Shown piece by piece: positions 11,324 through 26,200 of a stretch of DNA of 64,000 nucleotides (its first letter is position 1; every line of letters begins with the position of its first letter). This DNA comes from Oscheius sp. JU75 (lineage: Eukaryota; Nematoda; Chromadorea; Rhabditida; Rhabditidae): positions 372,001-436,000 of the forward strand of contig JASJZC010000002.1 in assembly GCA_037178855.1 (NCBI GenBank), in the 5' to 3' direction. A model generated the notes under the pieces. That model made no database searches and was not told where the DNA came from. It saw only the letters and a list, made by a program, of their open reading frames with translations. The translations under genes and the position numbers were made by a program.

Positions 11324-11888
11324 TCACTGAACATACTTGGTACTGTCAAATGTCCACATGGGATAGGTTTTAGTATACGTTGGGACATCGGTCTTGGCAA
11401 TGTAGTCCCAAATAACTGTCTTGGTGCTGGTCAGGTTCGATCCCTTCACCAGATTCAAACAGTAGACGTCCAGTACGAGCAGGGCACTTTTTTCGTCGTC
11501 CTCTGTGTAAACTCCGTAGAAATTGAAGTCGGTCAAACATTCCACCACGAGCCCATCGTTGTTTGCGACGTCGATGACAACAAGCTGCATGACAGTTCCC
11601 GTGGAATTAGCCAGTCCACCGAGGATGGCTATCACGCTGTTATAGGTCGCATTGTCCTTGCAGAAAGCATAAGCTGTACTGTTGTCCCTAAAAATGGTTT
11701 GGACAAGAATTGAGTACTGTTTTTACACGGGGGATCCGGGAAAGACACCAGGTACCGGTGCCGAGGTGTGGTAGACTATGTTGCCTTAAACTTGGTTGCA
11801 AAAAGACAGACAGAGACAAAGACTTACCGCAACCATTGGCATGTCCAACAGCCAGAAGTAGGAAAGGTAACCATAGAGAACCAGCCAT
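11324..11888 (-). CDS. predicted small secreted glycoprotein, family unknown
   Basis: The first exon (11888-11828) encodes a clear signal peptide, MAGSLWLPFLLLAVGHANG. The last exon (ending 11324) encodes a mature domain with N-glycosylation sites (NSTG, NLTS), two to three Cys and the ending WTFDSTKYVQ. The exon 1 donor is phase 1 and the ATTTTTAG acceptor at 11688 needs phase 2, so at least one more small exon lies between. One consistent path uses about 11775-11755 and then a last exon starting near 11716. I do not recognise the fold. Signal-bearing and cysteine-poor, it could be a lipocalin-like or nematode-specific secreted protein. Confidence 0.5.
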
Positions 11889-13799
11889 GACTCTTACAGT
11901 TCCTGTTGCGGAACAGCCTTGTTATAAAACACTGCGCTCATAAATATTTACTCGAATTATGTTGCAAACTAATCTGTACCACCTTTGCAAAACAATAATA
12001 ATCTGGACTTCTGCCTGCTTTCTCCTAGCCCTTGTACTTTTGCCTGCTAATTTCCTGAACAAGTTTTCAAAAGGTTTTCCTCTGCCAGCTGTCGTCAGGC
12101 CGTTATTATGGGCTGCCGTGATGAACGACCCTTGTTCGGCTTGAGGGAACCCTAGCCGTTCCCGAAGGAGTCGTTAGGCTCCTTCACATGTTTTTTCTCT
12201 AAAGCGACCGGTCTTTCATGATCTACCAGGTGAAGATAAACAAGAATTCTGGGCAGAACAACAAAAATCGCTTCCACTCTCGTTCCTCTCCTCATCCAGC
12301 CCAAAAATTAATGTATTCCCATTGTTATTTGGGAGCCAATGTTGCGGAGAGGGTACTTGTTTTGTATCCTCTCAGTCTCTATGTCTCTCTGTTCCTCTGT
12401 GTCTCTGTCTCTCTGTCTTTCTGTCTCCCTGACACCTTTCATTTTTTGTAACAGCGCAAGGAACAGAAGAGGTGCTGATGTGACGGGCGGATTGACCCAG
12501 TGGGAATAATTTACAACCAAGAGCCCACATAGTCTGTCAGTGTCTCGGAACAATCAACATCTCCTTGTCTTTCGACAAAACATCCTCTTCTATTGTCTTG
12601 TCTATTCGAATCCAGCAAAAAGTTCTGTGACGTCGCCCATCCAGCTGTTCATAGTGATCGTTGGACTGGCAGAGTACCCTAATGGGATGGCGATTAGTAG
12701 CACTGCGCTAAAGCTAAGCAAATTACTAGAGACACATATTTTACAACTTTTTGTGAGAGAAACAGAGAGACAGTGAGCCACAGAGGCAAAGAGACAGGTG
12801 CCACAATGTACTTTTCGCTCCTTTGTAGCCCTTTATTCATAAGAGACATCTCCCTTCATCAGCCCATGGAATAATGCATAAGCCATGTTCTTTTCTACCA
12901 TGTCATTCGATGTCTCCTCCTCATGAAAGTCACCTTACCTACCCGACTCTCCAGAATTTCGTAGAATCGGACGGCTGTTCGTGCTTGTTTATTCTGAAGG
13001 GTCATTTGTCGGTCGCGTGTTGAAAGATTGAAGCACATTCTCTCGCAGCCCCCCCGAAAGCACAGCTCTGAATTTTTATTCGATTGGCAGACTAATGATG
13101 TGATATCTTTGAACCCTGACGTCGCAATTTTTGGTGTCTCGAGAAAGCCAGATTCAAATTTTTGGCGGTATTTCCATCTCTCTCTCTCTCTCTCTCTCTG
13201 AACCCAGAAAGTAAAGTTCCAACTTCTCTCCTCTCTGAACAAAAAACTTCCTGTGCCCCGTCTCGTGTTCAATTAGACGGCCGTTTGTCGGAGGGAAGAA
13301 GGAGACGTCCGTAGGAAGACGGATTTCCGAAGACGAGAACTACACAGCAAAAAAGCGAGAGTCAGTTTACTTGATTCCGACTCCCTTTCTCTTCCTAGTC
13401 CAAATGAACTTTGCTCCTAGGCAGATGACTTTTTTTTCCAACTAAGGACGTTCCAGACTGGCTCCTAATTACTCAATAATCCCTTCTGCTAGTCCTTAGT
13501 TTATTTCAGTTGTCCGTTGTTTTATACATTTTCGCAAAGTGCTGACGTTATTTCCTCCTTTCGTCGATTACAGTAACACAATGACACTCTAGATGTTAGA
13601 ATTCACTTTTACTTTGGATTCATCTTTGGAAGCTGTTGCACTCCTAAAAAGGAAACTGAAACTTTAGTATGCCGAGAAATTCATGAAATAGGAGAAGTGC
13701 AAAACAAAATACTAAAACTTTGACTCAAAATTGATTTCCTACCATTGTGTATTACATAAACTCATCTTTTTTTATTCGCAATCGCGGCGCCGAGCTTGC

Positions 13800-13870
13800 T
13801 TCTAATGGCGCAGTCGCTGGCTGTCTGACTACAAAACGAAAACAGTGCGGGTTCTATCCCACGCTAGACA
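13800..13870 (+). repeat. tRNA-like module
   Basis: Box A is TGGCGCAGTCGCTGG and the T-arm-like GCGGGTTCTATCCCACGC shows B-box character. No matching acceptor stem. Followed by TAGACAAAAGTC. Confidence 0.4.
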
Positions 13871-16800
13871 AAAGTCTTTCATTTTTCCTGAAACGCTCGG
13901 AAGCATTTCGGAAGCGAGATGGTGCAAACTTTGGGCGCCAAGTTCAAAGGGGAGGGGTGATAGCTCGCTTTGAGGGTGCGCTACTATTGCGATAAGTAGA
14001 AGAGGAAGAGCCAACAGGTTTCGCGCTGGGACACGTCACGAACCTGGTAAATGTGTCTCCTCTAGAGCTCTGTCGCTCACAAAGCTCTCAACAGCAGGAT
14101 TATTTGCTTTAACAATGATGCCGTTACCCCTCTCCTCCACCTTCCCGCCCTCAGAGCCTTGGCCTCTCCATGTTGATTTTTCTCTCAAATTTCACACGCA
14201 TATCTATCCCGGTTAGGAGGCTCGATTTATATTAGTGCTAATTTTTTTAATTGTTTGTTGTCCTTATAGGGGAATTCGCGGAACGTCTCCTCCTCCTTCC
14301 TGACGCGTGAAAGGCCACCTGCGACCGACACATTTGTCGGCCGCAAATTTGATCAACCTCTCGCTTTGCGGTAAAGGAACACACGACGGGTCAGGTCTGG
14401 GCCCGGCGTGAACGCTATTTTATAATTTTTCTGATATTCCAATTCATCCATTTTTCTATCCACTCGTTTCTGTGTTTAAGGGGTTTAGCCCACTTTTAAC
14501 GCATCGGTCTCTCCCTAAAGCTGTTCAATTGTAACCGGTTAGTAAGAAAATATCTATCTCAAGTGCCTATAATTTTCTGCAGCGTTTTTACACTTTTAAG
14601 AGCACAAACCTTTGTCATATTAAGTGCTATCCGAAATTTTAACTGCGTTGAAAAAAACGGTACTGAATTATTCACAGCAAAGAATTTTGCAGCTGGCACG
14701 GAAACAGAAAACTCTACTTCGTTGTTTTGTTTTGCAGCCAATGTTGCATTTTTGTTTTATTTAAAAAGGTTCGCCCACTTTATAAATCTAAAAATTCTCT
14801 AGTATTCCCACAATTAATTACAAGACTCACTTGAACTTATTTTTTTATCACATCTTATTGGATTTTTATAAAAAGCCGAGTTTATTAATCTACTTATAAT
14901 TTTAACAACAGGATTTTTAAAAAAGAACTCGTTAAGTCTGTATATAATTTAAAACAGCCCATAGATCAAACTCTTTTTCCGCAGTGTTCTAATGAAGGGG
15001 GCACGGCCCAGTAGACACCAATGAGAGGGGCCATTTTGTGTCCGGAGGTCCGGTTGTACTTCCGCTCTCTTTATTATGTTCACTTTGTTACCCGGCACTG
15101 TTTTCTGGTCTTCGAGACCCCGATTTATACTTTTCGTATCCCCTCTTCCATCTTTCTCAATCCTGTTTTTCGCACTTTACTCCTACTTCCTGCACTACTA
15201 TTCCTATACCTCTTTTTTCTACTAACTAATTAAATTTTAGTTGGGAATCACGTGCTCCTTCCTTGATTGATAGTAAACTGCTCGAGAGATATGCGGATCT
15301 ATTCCCTAAATTAATTAGAAAAGAGAGACATTGAACGAGTTGATGGGCAAACTGACAATGAGTGTAGCATGTTTTGCAAGTTCAAAGTTTCGAGAAAAAC
15401 ATACTTCTGCATTAGTTGCACCCGTGCCATCTCGACCGCTTGAACCCAGGGCACCGCCGGCGTGCAGCACTGCGTTGTCGCCGTGTGTTTTTTTTTTCTT
15501 TATCCGAGGAACCGATAATTGTCTATCGAGATTAGAATTCAGTTTTATTTTGCATGCTTACCTCCATTGAGAAAAACTATTCCTCTCTCCAATTTGTTGA
15601 CTTTTAAATCACCTTCACGAGTCTGGAGCATCCTCTAAATAAGGAAGTTGTCTTTTGCCTTCCACAATGTTGCAGAGCCCCCGCCTAACCTCATAATAAC
15701 AACTGAATTTTCGAGGAACTTCTCTCTCACTCTACGTTCTCTCGACCACCACCACCACCAATTTCTTAGTGTGTTGCGTTCCGAAGGGGATCGATCCCTG
15801 GCTTTTCGGGATGTTAACGAGCAGAGCAAGCACTCCCGGGGAGACCCTCTTAATTGAAGGTCGGGTCGCGGGGCCTACAGATCCAACCAAGATATGTTCG
15901 AGTTCGGCTAGGGGGAAGGTGAGATTGGAACGAGACAAAAAGAGAGAAGTCAGTGCAACTGCAAGCCAGCCTAGCACATTGCTTATTTTTAAAAACCATG
16001 TTTCGGGTCGAATTAATTTCTCTTCCCAAATTTTATAGGCTTTTGTTTCTTTATAGCAAGCTATTAGACACGCGATTCCTGCGGTTAGTACCGATCTTGA
16101 ACCTTTTGTGCGAATCTGCTATTCAAGCCTCTCATTATTCCACTTTCTTGTCCTTTGTAACTGCTTTTCTGTCAGAGGTTTACATGATACTTTTGAACAA
16201 ATTGAAACCTTTAAGCACCTCCAGCCTCTCCTCATGACCACATTGTTCTATGCGCGGATGTTTGCTTGAATGCACAAGAACGAGCTAGTCCTTAGACCGA
16301 GATCCTCCAGGAAATAATAACTTAGTGGATCAGGTGTTCGTTTATCCCAAAAGGAAAACAGTGATTACTTTTCTGTTTGTAGTTTAATTTTGCAACTGAA
16401 GTCTGAAAACATTGAAGGAACAGCTGTCGTGGACATAAAATGCCCTCTCTTTCCTCCTGTTGCTTTATGCTTTTGTTGAAGCGTGAAATTGTTTCTAATA
16501 CATTTATTGCTTAAACGTGAACCAGATGCTTATCCTTAGCAAAACTGTTTCGTAGTACAGCATTTATTCCTAAGCCTACGATCTAACGACTTCAAATGTG
16601 CTCACCTTCTTGCCAAAAAGAAACACGTGAAGTGCCTATGCCGAAATATGGTAGGCATCCAAGAAGGAATTGTTGTCGGAGCTCTGAATTTATGCATTCC
16701 TTGTTCTTGATATAAAATCATAATTTTTTTTGTAAAATTTTTAATCTCTCAATGCGAGTTTTGCATTTCTAAACTTCTGAACGCTTCTACAACTATGTCG

Positions 16801-17202
16801 AGATACAAAAACTTTTGATTTTTTGACTTCCACCTCATTTAAAGCACTTCGCAACATAATGACTAAAATCCAGTAGTGGTGTGGCACACTCACACACTTG
16901 AAACAAAAAGTCTCGGGAAGGGGAGAGATTAATTGCTCTATGCGGTCTTTTTATAACCAGCTGTACACATTTTTTTTAGTTCAGAATGCAAGACAAGTTA
17001 CGCCGTATGTAAAAAAAATACGCGACACTTGTACCCGTACCATCTCGATGCTTCTTGATAGTTTTCACATTTCGCTAAAGTTTTATGAGTGTTTTATCCT
17101 AAATTACCAAATTACGTCTGAAGTGTTAATTCTTGTTTCCACAATTGCTATTGACGCGCCTCTGTGATAAGAATCTGGCCGAAATTACAAGACTTCAAGC
17201 AA

Positions 17203-17292
17203 CCCTCTGGCTCCAAGTGGCTAAACCACTAAAGCACATGTTTTCAGTATGTGGCCCCTAGGACCATTAACGTGAGGTCGAGAATCCATAAA
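17203..17292 (+). repeat. tRNA-like module with long variable region
   Basis: TGGCTCCAAGTGGCTAAACCAC resembles a D arm of a Leu/Ser-type tRNA. GGTCGAGAATCC about 60 bases on resembles box B, leaving room for a long variable arm. Stem pairing is imperfect, so it is probably a pseudogene or SINE head. Confidence 0.35.
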
Positions 17293-20212
17293 TTGCCGCT
17301 CTCACCTCACTTGGTCCATAAAAACCTGTCAAAACATCGCTGCCCACACGAGCTGTTGGAATATTCAAGCGGAGAGAGTCAACCTAAAACATACACATCC
17401 AATTTTTGCCTCGATCTCGAGCAGTTTTTTGAATTCCAGACCGCCTTAGGGCACACTATATTCTACTGCTACTGCTCGGGTGTTTGGACCCTCTTTTCAT
17501 CACCTCATTAAGCACGCAAAATGAGTCCTTATTGCTCTCGCCGTGCAATGGCCACCGCGCGCTTCCTTCCAAAAACTCTGTGGCGCGCTCTCAACAGCTT
17601 CCGTAGAGGGGCTGCTACGTAGGCAGTTGTTGTACTTTGCTCTGAAATTTCTATCCCGTAATCTCTCGTCCAAAGAAAAAGCAGTGCAAAGTTTCACCGG
17701 CTCCTTCCTCACAGGAGTATCCAGTTTCGGTCCTTCTTTCCGAGCCGGACTCTCGTAGCCATTTGAGCTTCGTGGACACCTGAATCAAGTTTTCTAGGTA
17801 GATTTTATGCTTGGACTATTCTATGGATTATTCTGGACTGTATTCAACTACTACCTATTTCTACCAGCACAATTTATATTTTGTCACAAGTCGCCTGTTT
17901 GTATACTTTGTATTATATCTTTCTTTGGTCATATTTTTGTTAATTTTTTGATTCCTAAAGGTCATCGAAACTCTAGGATCTTTGTTTGAGGCAAGATCTC
18001 ACAGTAATTTATCCTTCTTATCGCTTGACAGCCTTTGGCATGTCGCTATTTGTTCAAGACTCTCGAAAAAGCATACAAACACACAAAAAGTTAAGACTTG
18101 AGCCACAGAACGTTAATATTCTACTTTTTATTATTTATAAGCGTATATTCCAGCGCTTGAAAAGTTTGAGCTTCTGACCGTTGTCCTCATTTTGAGATTT
18201 CCTTTCTCGGAACTCCAGTGATTTCCTCGTCTCTCCTCCAATTCTCTCGAGGGACCTTCGCACTGAATTATCTTCACGCGTAGCCCCTCTCACCCCAAAA
18301 AACCACTTTGACCCTCGTCTTTTGCAGCGTTTCCAAATCAAAAAAGCAGAATAAAATCCATGGGAATCGCGTGACGAAACAAGTCCCTAGGGACGGTCAG
18401 CGAAGACGAATGAATTGTTTTGGAGGCGCTTCCCTCTCGCGCTCTCCTTTGATACCATTAATCTGGAGCAACCCCTTTCGCGTCCACCCATTTCCTTGAA
18501 TTGGGACGGAAGGAGGAAGAAATTACACCTTCTTCTATTTTTGACCTTTTCTTGAGTACTTACCCACTTATGCGTAATGCCAGTGACAATGAGACTCACA
18601 GTCCGCTAAATCTGTCCTCTAGTATTTTTATTAAGTCAATCAACATGCACATGCAGCCACACCATTCCATAATTTTCCAACCTATCTGACTGTTAAGCGC
18701 ACAGTACTCTGAGCATTCCTACTATTTTCATTTTTGAGCCACCTCATTTCACAACCAGAAACCTAGTATCCGTTTTCACATTTAATCTGGTGGGCCTCGT
18801 CACACACCTCTGTCCTATTTTTGTTCCCCCGGGTTACTTCAAATATAGCCTCAACTTTCCGGCTCATTGAAACCTAGATTTGAATGATTTCTCGCTTAGA
18901 ACCCCTTTTTTTCTTGTCTCTAACCCTATGTACCCATGACAAACAGCCAACTTGTGACAGTTTCTTCGGCTAACTTTCAATAAACTGTCGGGGCGAAGAA
19001 ATGACGGCCTTGTCAAATGTGCTCTTTGATTCTCAAAGAGCTGGTTTTTGTATTGAACGTGGATGTCTACCCTTAATGATTCATTTGTTATCTCTCGTTT
19101 GTTTTCTCCCATTCCGTTCACAATTTCTCCCCCAAAATTAGTACCTGTTAAACTTTCTGTAACTTAATCTCTTAGGTTATCTTTTTCTAGAGTCCGTATA
19201 TTCCAAAAGATTCTTATTAATTTAGTATCATATTATTATAAAATCATTCTTCTAATATCAGTTGCTCTTATCCTAGATTAACTTTTAGGCAGTGAGTTAA
19301 CCTCGCAAAAATTTTAAATGTATTCTGAGAATCCTTCAACTGCAAGCGAGATCCGTTTTCTTCTTCCAATTAAGCCAAATCAAAAAATTATATGAGAATT
19401 CATCTTAGCTCTCCCTTATTCTTAAGTATTATTTAAAAGAACTACAATTAACCTTGGTTTAAGCGTAAAATTAAACCTTCTTCACTGTAGCCCATTCTTA
19501 TCGTAAAACTCCCCACTGATCCTCCCAGACTCATCTCTCTCATAAAATCAGTGTCTATTCTGCTTCCAAATTCACTTTCATCACCAATGTCGTGAAAGTC
19601 GTGGCCACAACGTTCGCTGCTGTTTACTTTCCCAACAAATCTCTATCTTCGTGACTTTCCTGACATCAACTTGACAAGTTTATTTAAAGTTTTATTCAAA
19701 TTTTTTGAGACATCAGCCTTTTTTCTACAGTCCATTAGGCGTAGAACAAAGTATTATGCTGTAATCAGTACTTGCTCAATTTTATTCTTCACGTTTTGCG
19801 TGTTTCTGTTTTGGCGAATTATCCACATTTCAAACAGTTTCCTTCCTTTCTGTACTCAGACTCTTACTTAAACTTCGATCCCACGTCATTCCGTCTTCCT
19901 TCTCCAAATCTCAGTTTACCTGAAGAGAGGTGGAGCATGTTTTATGATTCGGTTGAATAATTCCGTCGACCCTCGACAGCCTCAAATCTCTCTAACTTAG
20001 CTCTAAGAGCTCCCAGAAAGGGTGGCTTTACTTCCGTCCAGCCTAAATGTCACCACTTTGTCGAAATCCTTGTCTATTTGAACGAATATTTTAGGAGTAT
20101 CTAAACACTTTTCATAGAGCTCTAGTTTCTACTCTTGTACTCTTTATGCTTATGTTTTTTCCTGCTCGATCTCGCTCTCTTAAAAAGTTACCCAATATTC
20201 TCCAGACCTCGA

Positions 20213-23200
20213 ATGTGGGGCGATAAAGACAAGCCGGACCCGTTACTACTCGGTGGGCACTTTCCCATGGGTGGACACATGCTAGGTCACGGTCTGCATG
20301 GTCGTCATGATATCTACCGCAATCTGCATCGTGGCTTCGTCGGTCGCCAGCCCAAGCCGGCAGTTCTGTGGAAAGGAGACACTGCCAGGAGGAAGAGATT
20401 TGGTTGGTTGAGGGGAAGGTGTTGGCATGATTAAGGGTCTAAATTTATGGGTTACGGTTTGCTTTTTAAGGCAAGCGCGGCATCTTCAGGTATGATGTCA
20501 ACAGAATATTTGGTATGAATACGTCATCAAGAAATCTAGCATGCAATCCAGCTAGCTAGAGTTACAGTCTTTGGGGGGGAACGTTTTAATATACTGCTTT
20601 AAGAAGTGTCTCGTATAGTGGGCAAAAAAAGTGGACAGACAAGACACTATGCTCACGAAAATGTGTTACTTTCCAGAGAGCTGGTAACTTTCTGCTTTGG
20701 GTCAAAAGAATTCTACTAGATCCCTTATAGAGAACACAAGTTTTAAGGGTTCGGTTTAAAATTCTATTCTCAGCTTCCCCAGAGTCACATTTATCCAGTG
20801 CTAAACAATAGCGAACAAGAAACATGATGACAAATTCATAATTGGCCTGGGAATACGCTTGAATTCTGATAAAGAATGTTAAAAGAAAAATTTTGGATAA
20901 AAAGCTGCTTCAAACCCCTGCCTCCGACTGAAATCAAAGACAACGTTTTGACTGGCACGGGAAGTTGCCTCTTTTGACACCATCAAGCCCGCTTTGAGAA
21001 GAGCCAAATTGGGACAGAGCCCGTCTGTTTTTCCGCCCCTCCGCACATTCTTTGAAAGTTATTCACGTCATCAGCCTTCTTTGATTTGGTTATGGGAAGA
21101 TAGTCCCTTAAAAATTGTGTTTAGCAATAAAACATTGTTGTTCTTGTTTCAGCTGATCCTGACCTTGCGCTACTGTTCTTCTAGATGCGGTAGACAAAAT
21201 GTCAACACTTGTTTTGATTACACAGAAGAACTATGTAGGCACTTGAGTTCTTGAGTGGATGCACATCAAAAACAGTGGATCCGGTCACAATTATCAGAAA
21301 CAGACGCCTCTTAAACATCCCCCTATTTCTTAGCTAGCCTTGATTGAAAACTTGTCCCGAACAGTAAACAAGGAATTATGAATGATACCCTCCCTCTCTG
21401 TCTCACGCGCGGGCGGCTCCTTCTATTCTACTTGAAAACACGCAAATTTTCTAGACCTCTGTTGTTTCTTGTAAACGCCAATTAGGGAAGTTCTAAAAAT
21501 AGTTGGGTCGTTCATTATATTATTTACGGAGAGAGTCAAAACAAGCCAATTCAGATTGTGAGAAAGTCTTTTGTGAGAAAGAGCTCCAGTTTCAGTTCAC
21601 TACTCGGATAGCTTATAGCCTTGGATCATTTAGCACTACCTTATTATCTACCGGCCTAACCCACAGTAGTCTTTTTTTGAACATGTGTCACACGGGCTAT
21701 GGACCGTTTCGAGTCGGCTCACGCCCAAGGTACCGTCTCGGCGGGTCAAGTTCATGGCTCTGTAGTCCTGCCCGCTCTGTACTATTTTTTCGTTCCAGAA
21801 GGTACTGTTAGTTTATGAAACTCTATCAGTCTTGCACGTTGAAAAATACTGACTTTCACAAGGCGATAAGATTAAATTTTTTTGGAGTAATGGAGGTATG
21901 GAGAAATCCAGTGACCTGATCCCCACCATTTCACTCAGCTAAAGATCTCTGCCTCTACCTTCGAGTTTTAAAACATTTTGTCACCCTCAATGCTGAAAGA
22001 TTCACCAGCCGACCTCACATTCGTTAGGAAATCCTAACTAAAGGGCACAAGGCCGGTAGACTCACGCAAAGCAACCTTCTAGAAGACGTTGAATTTTTCA
22101 ATATTTTCCACGAAGCTAGTGCTGACAAATCGTAGATCACTGTTATTCTTCCCACAGACCCCACTGGCCTTTTTGAGCTTGTTTTTGCGATCTATGAAAC
22201 GCCGCCGCTCCTCAGAAACTTGGTGTCATTGCCAATTTGTTAGTGTTGGGGTGTGTGTGCATACATGTTTTGGTCTCATATAAATACTGTGGTATTTTTC
22301 TGGCATTGAATAAAACACAGGAAATAACACTGATCCCCACCGGCTCCTCATTCTTCCCTCTTCTCCTTCAGCCCAATGTTTGCTTAACTGATATCACATT
22401 CGAGTGCTGTTCACTTTCAAAAACCGAGGAGAGAGGGAACTGAGTGCTCCAATGATCGCCCTGCATTCCTAGAGCTTTGGTCCTTTGAGTCACTTTTTTT
22501 TGCGAAAACGACACCGTTCACTTTTTGCCAGCCATTTTAAGCTCATATAGTTATTAGACATTTTTTTAAGACCACCTTTGCTATTGTTAGGCCACGCTCA
22601 CGAGGACGTTCGAAAATTTATGCATATTGAGTTTGTCGTCGCTTTGGGGTCTATAAGAGTTTAGCCTAAAAGGTGCTACTTCTACTGCACTTTCGAAGTT
22701 CAAATTCGCTCTAAATTTAGCTAACCTCTCCTCATTTCAATCCTTCAGGTGTCAGAAAATGACGGAATACCAGGGATTTCACCCTAATTTACGCGCTCCA
22801 ATAGGGAAGAACAATGGCTTATGCTTCGTCGGGAACCAAGGCTGGAAATAGACTTTTGGTCGTCAAGACCTTGGGAATTTCACTTGGCACGTACGTGCTA
22901 ACTATTCACTTTTAATTTTAGACGAATTATAGTGGATGGTTCAATTTCCCCCAGACTTCACCTTAAAACATAAAAAATGAATATTGGTCTGCTAAACGAT
23001 CAGTTAAAAGTGTCTGGCCAAACACGAGAAGCGGGGAGTAGACAATGACGATTATGAGAGCAATAGAGGTATCCCGGTCTAGTACAAGTGATCACACTTT
23101 CCTCAACGTGTTAAGCGTTCTTGTAGATGAAAATTTCATCGTTGGACACAACATTTAGAGGTGAAGCAGGACTTGCAAGGCAAATACTAATTATCTAGCC

Positions 23201-26200
23201 CCATCTTCCTCTTCTTCTTTCTGTCACTCAAAAAATAAGGAAGAGGAGTAAATATTTTTTCAATTTTCAGCCTGCAGCAGCCCCCTCCAGTCGCACGCTC
23301 TTATAATTTTGTAGTCTGAGGTAGACAGACCAAAGACACGCTACCAGTTAAGTCCAATTACCTTATAACACGACAAGAATGATACATCAAAGAACTTTTG
23401 GTTATACAAGCTCGTGAAAAGTTTTCCTGATCTATCCTAAGAAGTAGGGCTAATAGTTCAATTAGAGGACCTCTCGCTCTTGAGAAGCCTATTTTAGAGT
23501 TTTACTTTCCGGCTGCCTAATTGGTAGTGGTCAAAGAGCGGTCTTTGGACATTTGAAATGGCGCGAAGAGATCGTATCAGCGAGTTCATACTACTGTTTT
23601 CCGCTTTCCTCCCTCTGCCCAAATTAATAATTTTTCTCCTATACCTAGTCGTTCCCCTTCTTTTGTCCCTCAAGTGTTCTTCAGGTCACGCGACCCGCCG
23701 AGAGTCTTTCGCTCTAACCCCAGCCCTAATTTTCTTTTGCTCTTTTCTACTCCAGTTAGCGATGGGAAAAAATCCCTCAGCGGGTGCAGTCAGGCATCAA
23801 ATTGAGTTCTAATTTCGTCCCTACACTCTCTCCGGGGAAAAGTGAAGTGGACCCGACAGACAGACTGCAAGTTGTTAGATTTGATGTTTGTAGGGCGACG
23901 AGGATGGACTATATCCGGGGGAAGAGGGAAGGAGAGGCTGTTTGCTCACACCGGCTCACTCTCTTTCTGCTCTGGATCGTCTCTCTCACACAAAATGTGG
24001 CGAGAGAGAGAATAATGTTTTCTATCTGCTATCTTTTTCTTTTCGTTCTGAAAGTTCTATGCTATTAAGAACTTAAGCATGTTTAATAATGCTGCGCTAT
24101 CCCAGGAACCTTAAGTTTTATGCTGTAATTTTTGCAGCATTCAAAGCATAAGATTTCAAGGTGAACGTTGTGTTCTATTCTTTTCTTTCTCAGGCGCTCA
24201 AGTCACGCTAATTGCAATTTGAACCCCTGTCGTTTTCCCAAATGAATCGGCTAATTCTCCAATACCCAATCCCTCTGAACCTAGTCGTGTTCCGTTTTTG
24301 GACTCTTGATTTTTGATTGTTCTAGTTTTTGTTTCTGAGTACAAAACTCAGTATTCGTCTGTCTGGTCAACTTCTATTGTTTCCCCAAAATCAAGTGACT
24401 CTTTTTGTGTCATCTGTTTTTATAATGAGCAAAAAGTTCAGTAGTCTTTCTGAAAAGAGGCCACTGATTTGAATTCCGCCGTCCGGAAGAAGGTCCTTTG
24501 AAATGTCGACAAATGACTTCCCGGGGATTCTTTTTTGTGAAGAGGGGAGGGGGAAGACTATCAGAAGGCGGGACAGCCGCCCCGCCCTCTCCTTCACAGC
24601 ACATCAGGAATTCGAAAGCCTCTTTTGTGGAGGGGGAAACCGAACCCCTACTTTCACACATTTCCAAAAGTTTTGTGGGGGAGTTTGAGTAGCTTTTAGT
24701 CTCAACTTGGGAATTCTGACTGGTCCCAGTACAAATATTTTCCACCATCTTCCTCTTCTACTTGTATTTCCCTCAAAAACCTTCTTCTTTGCTAGAATGT
24801 TCGGAGGCAATATGGCTATGGTCAACGATTACATAATGTTCCGTCTTCTAATGGAAGAGACAGATCGCAAGGGGCAAAACCGTCATGCCCAGCAGCGCAA
24901 CAGTCTTTTTATACCGAGAGGCAGTATCACTGGAGAAGGTAATGGTGACTCAAAAACATTGTGTGTGGGAAAATAAAAATCCTAGTAAACTTTTTCTAAC
25001 TGTAACCATTTCCAGAGCCCTTCTGCTCACCGATTGTCCCTCATGTACCGATTCGGGAACGTCTAGCTCGGCGCTGCACCAGCGGTGAGTGTTTTTCGTG
25101 TCTTCGTGTTTTGTCTGTAAACGTGTGTACTCTCTAAAATGAAGCCACTTTGCCGTCTGGATTTGAATTCTTCCTCTTTTGCATAACCTACAGTATGACG
25201 CAAAAAGGTCATGAGAGGGAAAGAGAGTGTAATGAAAAGGGCATGAGAAAAACTAGAGATGTTACTTATAAATAACTTTAAGTTGATGTCGGAGACGATC
25301 CCATCCCTTCCAACTTTGCTGCCACACATGCTGCTTCACAAATGTATCCCAGACGACGAAGAATGAGTCTACTTCAGACCCTTCGACAGCAGAATCGAGC
25401 CCTTGCCGACTCGGGCCTGGACATTGCCAACCAACGTCCCAGAACTGACAGTGAGAGCACGTACAGAGGTATGCTTCTTGAACCTTTTCTCGCGTTGCAA
25501 AAATGTTTGTTGGGCAAAACGGGACTAATCACGAGACGTGGGTTCGAGAAGCTTCTTCTTGCAATTAGTGAAGACGACGTCCCGTCTATTGCTTTGCAAT
25601 TCTGAACTGCGATTTCTGGAGAGGAACGAATAGGGAAAATGATCAAGGATAACTTGTTGCAAGGACTTTGTCCTTTGCTTTCGGCCTCCAGTCTTTATCA
25701 AAACATTTTTCTTCATGTCACCTGACACTACAAAATTATAGCTTTCGGTTCATGATTCTGTCCGACCACGCAGGGCTGGCACGAGGAAGAACGACGTCTG
25801 TGTGCGCTTCGATAACATGAAATCAGTAATTTCCCCACCTATGATTTAGGTTATAATTGTGGAGATGATGCCTATCTGTTTTCCAAATGAAACAAATTAC
25901 ATATAGCTTAACATACGTACGGTGTAAGTGTTCGTAGAAAAAAAAGGCCTACTCACTCGGGTTTCATCCGTATCATCTCGGTCATTTACAGTGATGGCAA
26001 TGTTGGAAAGCCGCAAAAACTTTTCCTTTTCCAGATCAATCATCACCTCCAGAGCAACGAACACCACCTGCCTCGCCCACAAAAAAGTCCTCGTTCAGCA
26101 GCATCAAGGCAAAGTGAGTAGGTACACGAAACCAAATATTTGCAAAACTAAGCGAAACTCTGTTATCTAGCGCTTTCAGCCCTCTTCTTAGAAAAACTCG

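Larger units (their letters stand above)
11889..20212. other. 8.3 kb stretch without a supported gene
   Basis: AT-rich sequence with T-rich runs. Contents: a CTCTGT array at about 12370-12430, GACAGA at 12755-12795, a pure (CT)n at 13177-13199, tRNA-like modules at 13800 and 17203, and three CCGTACCATCTCG-like motifs (13909, 15420, 17031). Open frames here are short and unlike known proteins. Part of it may be a long 5' intron or the upstream region of the gene starting at 20213. Confidence 0.4.

Noticed and set aside
12895-13272. 125-aa minus-strand frame containing an RERERER run
   Set aside because: The run comes from the (CT)n microsatellite; the remainder shows no domain.
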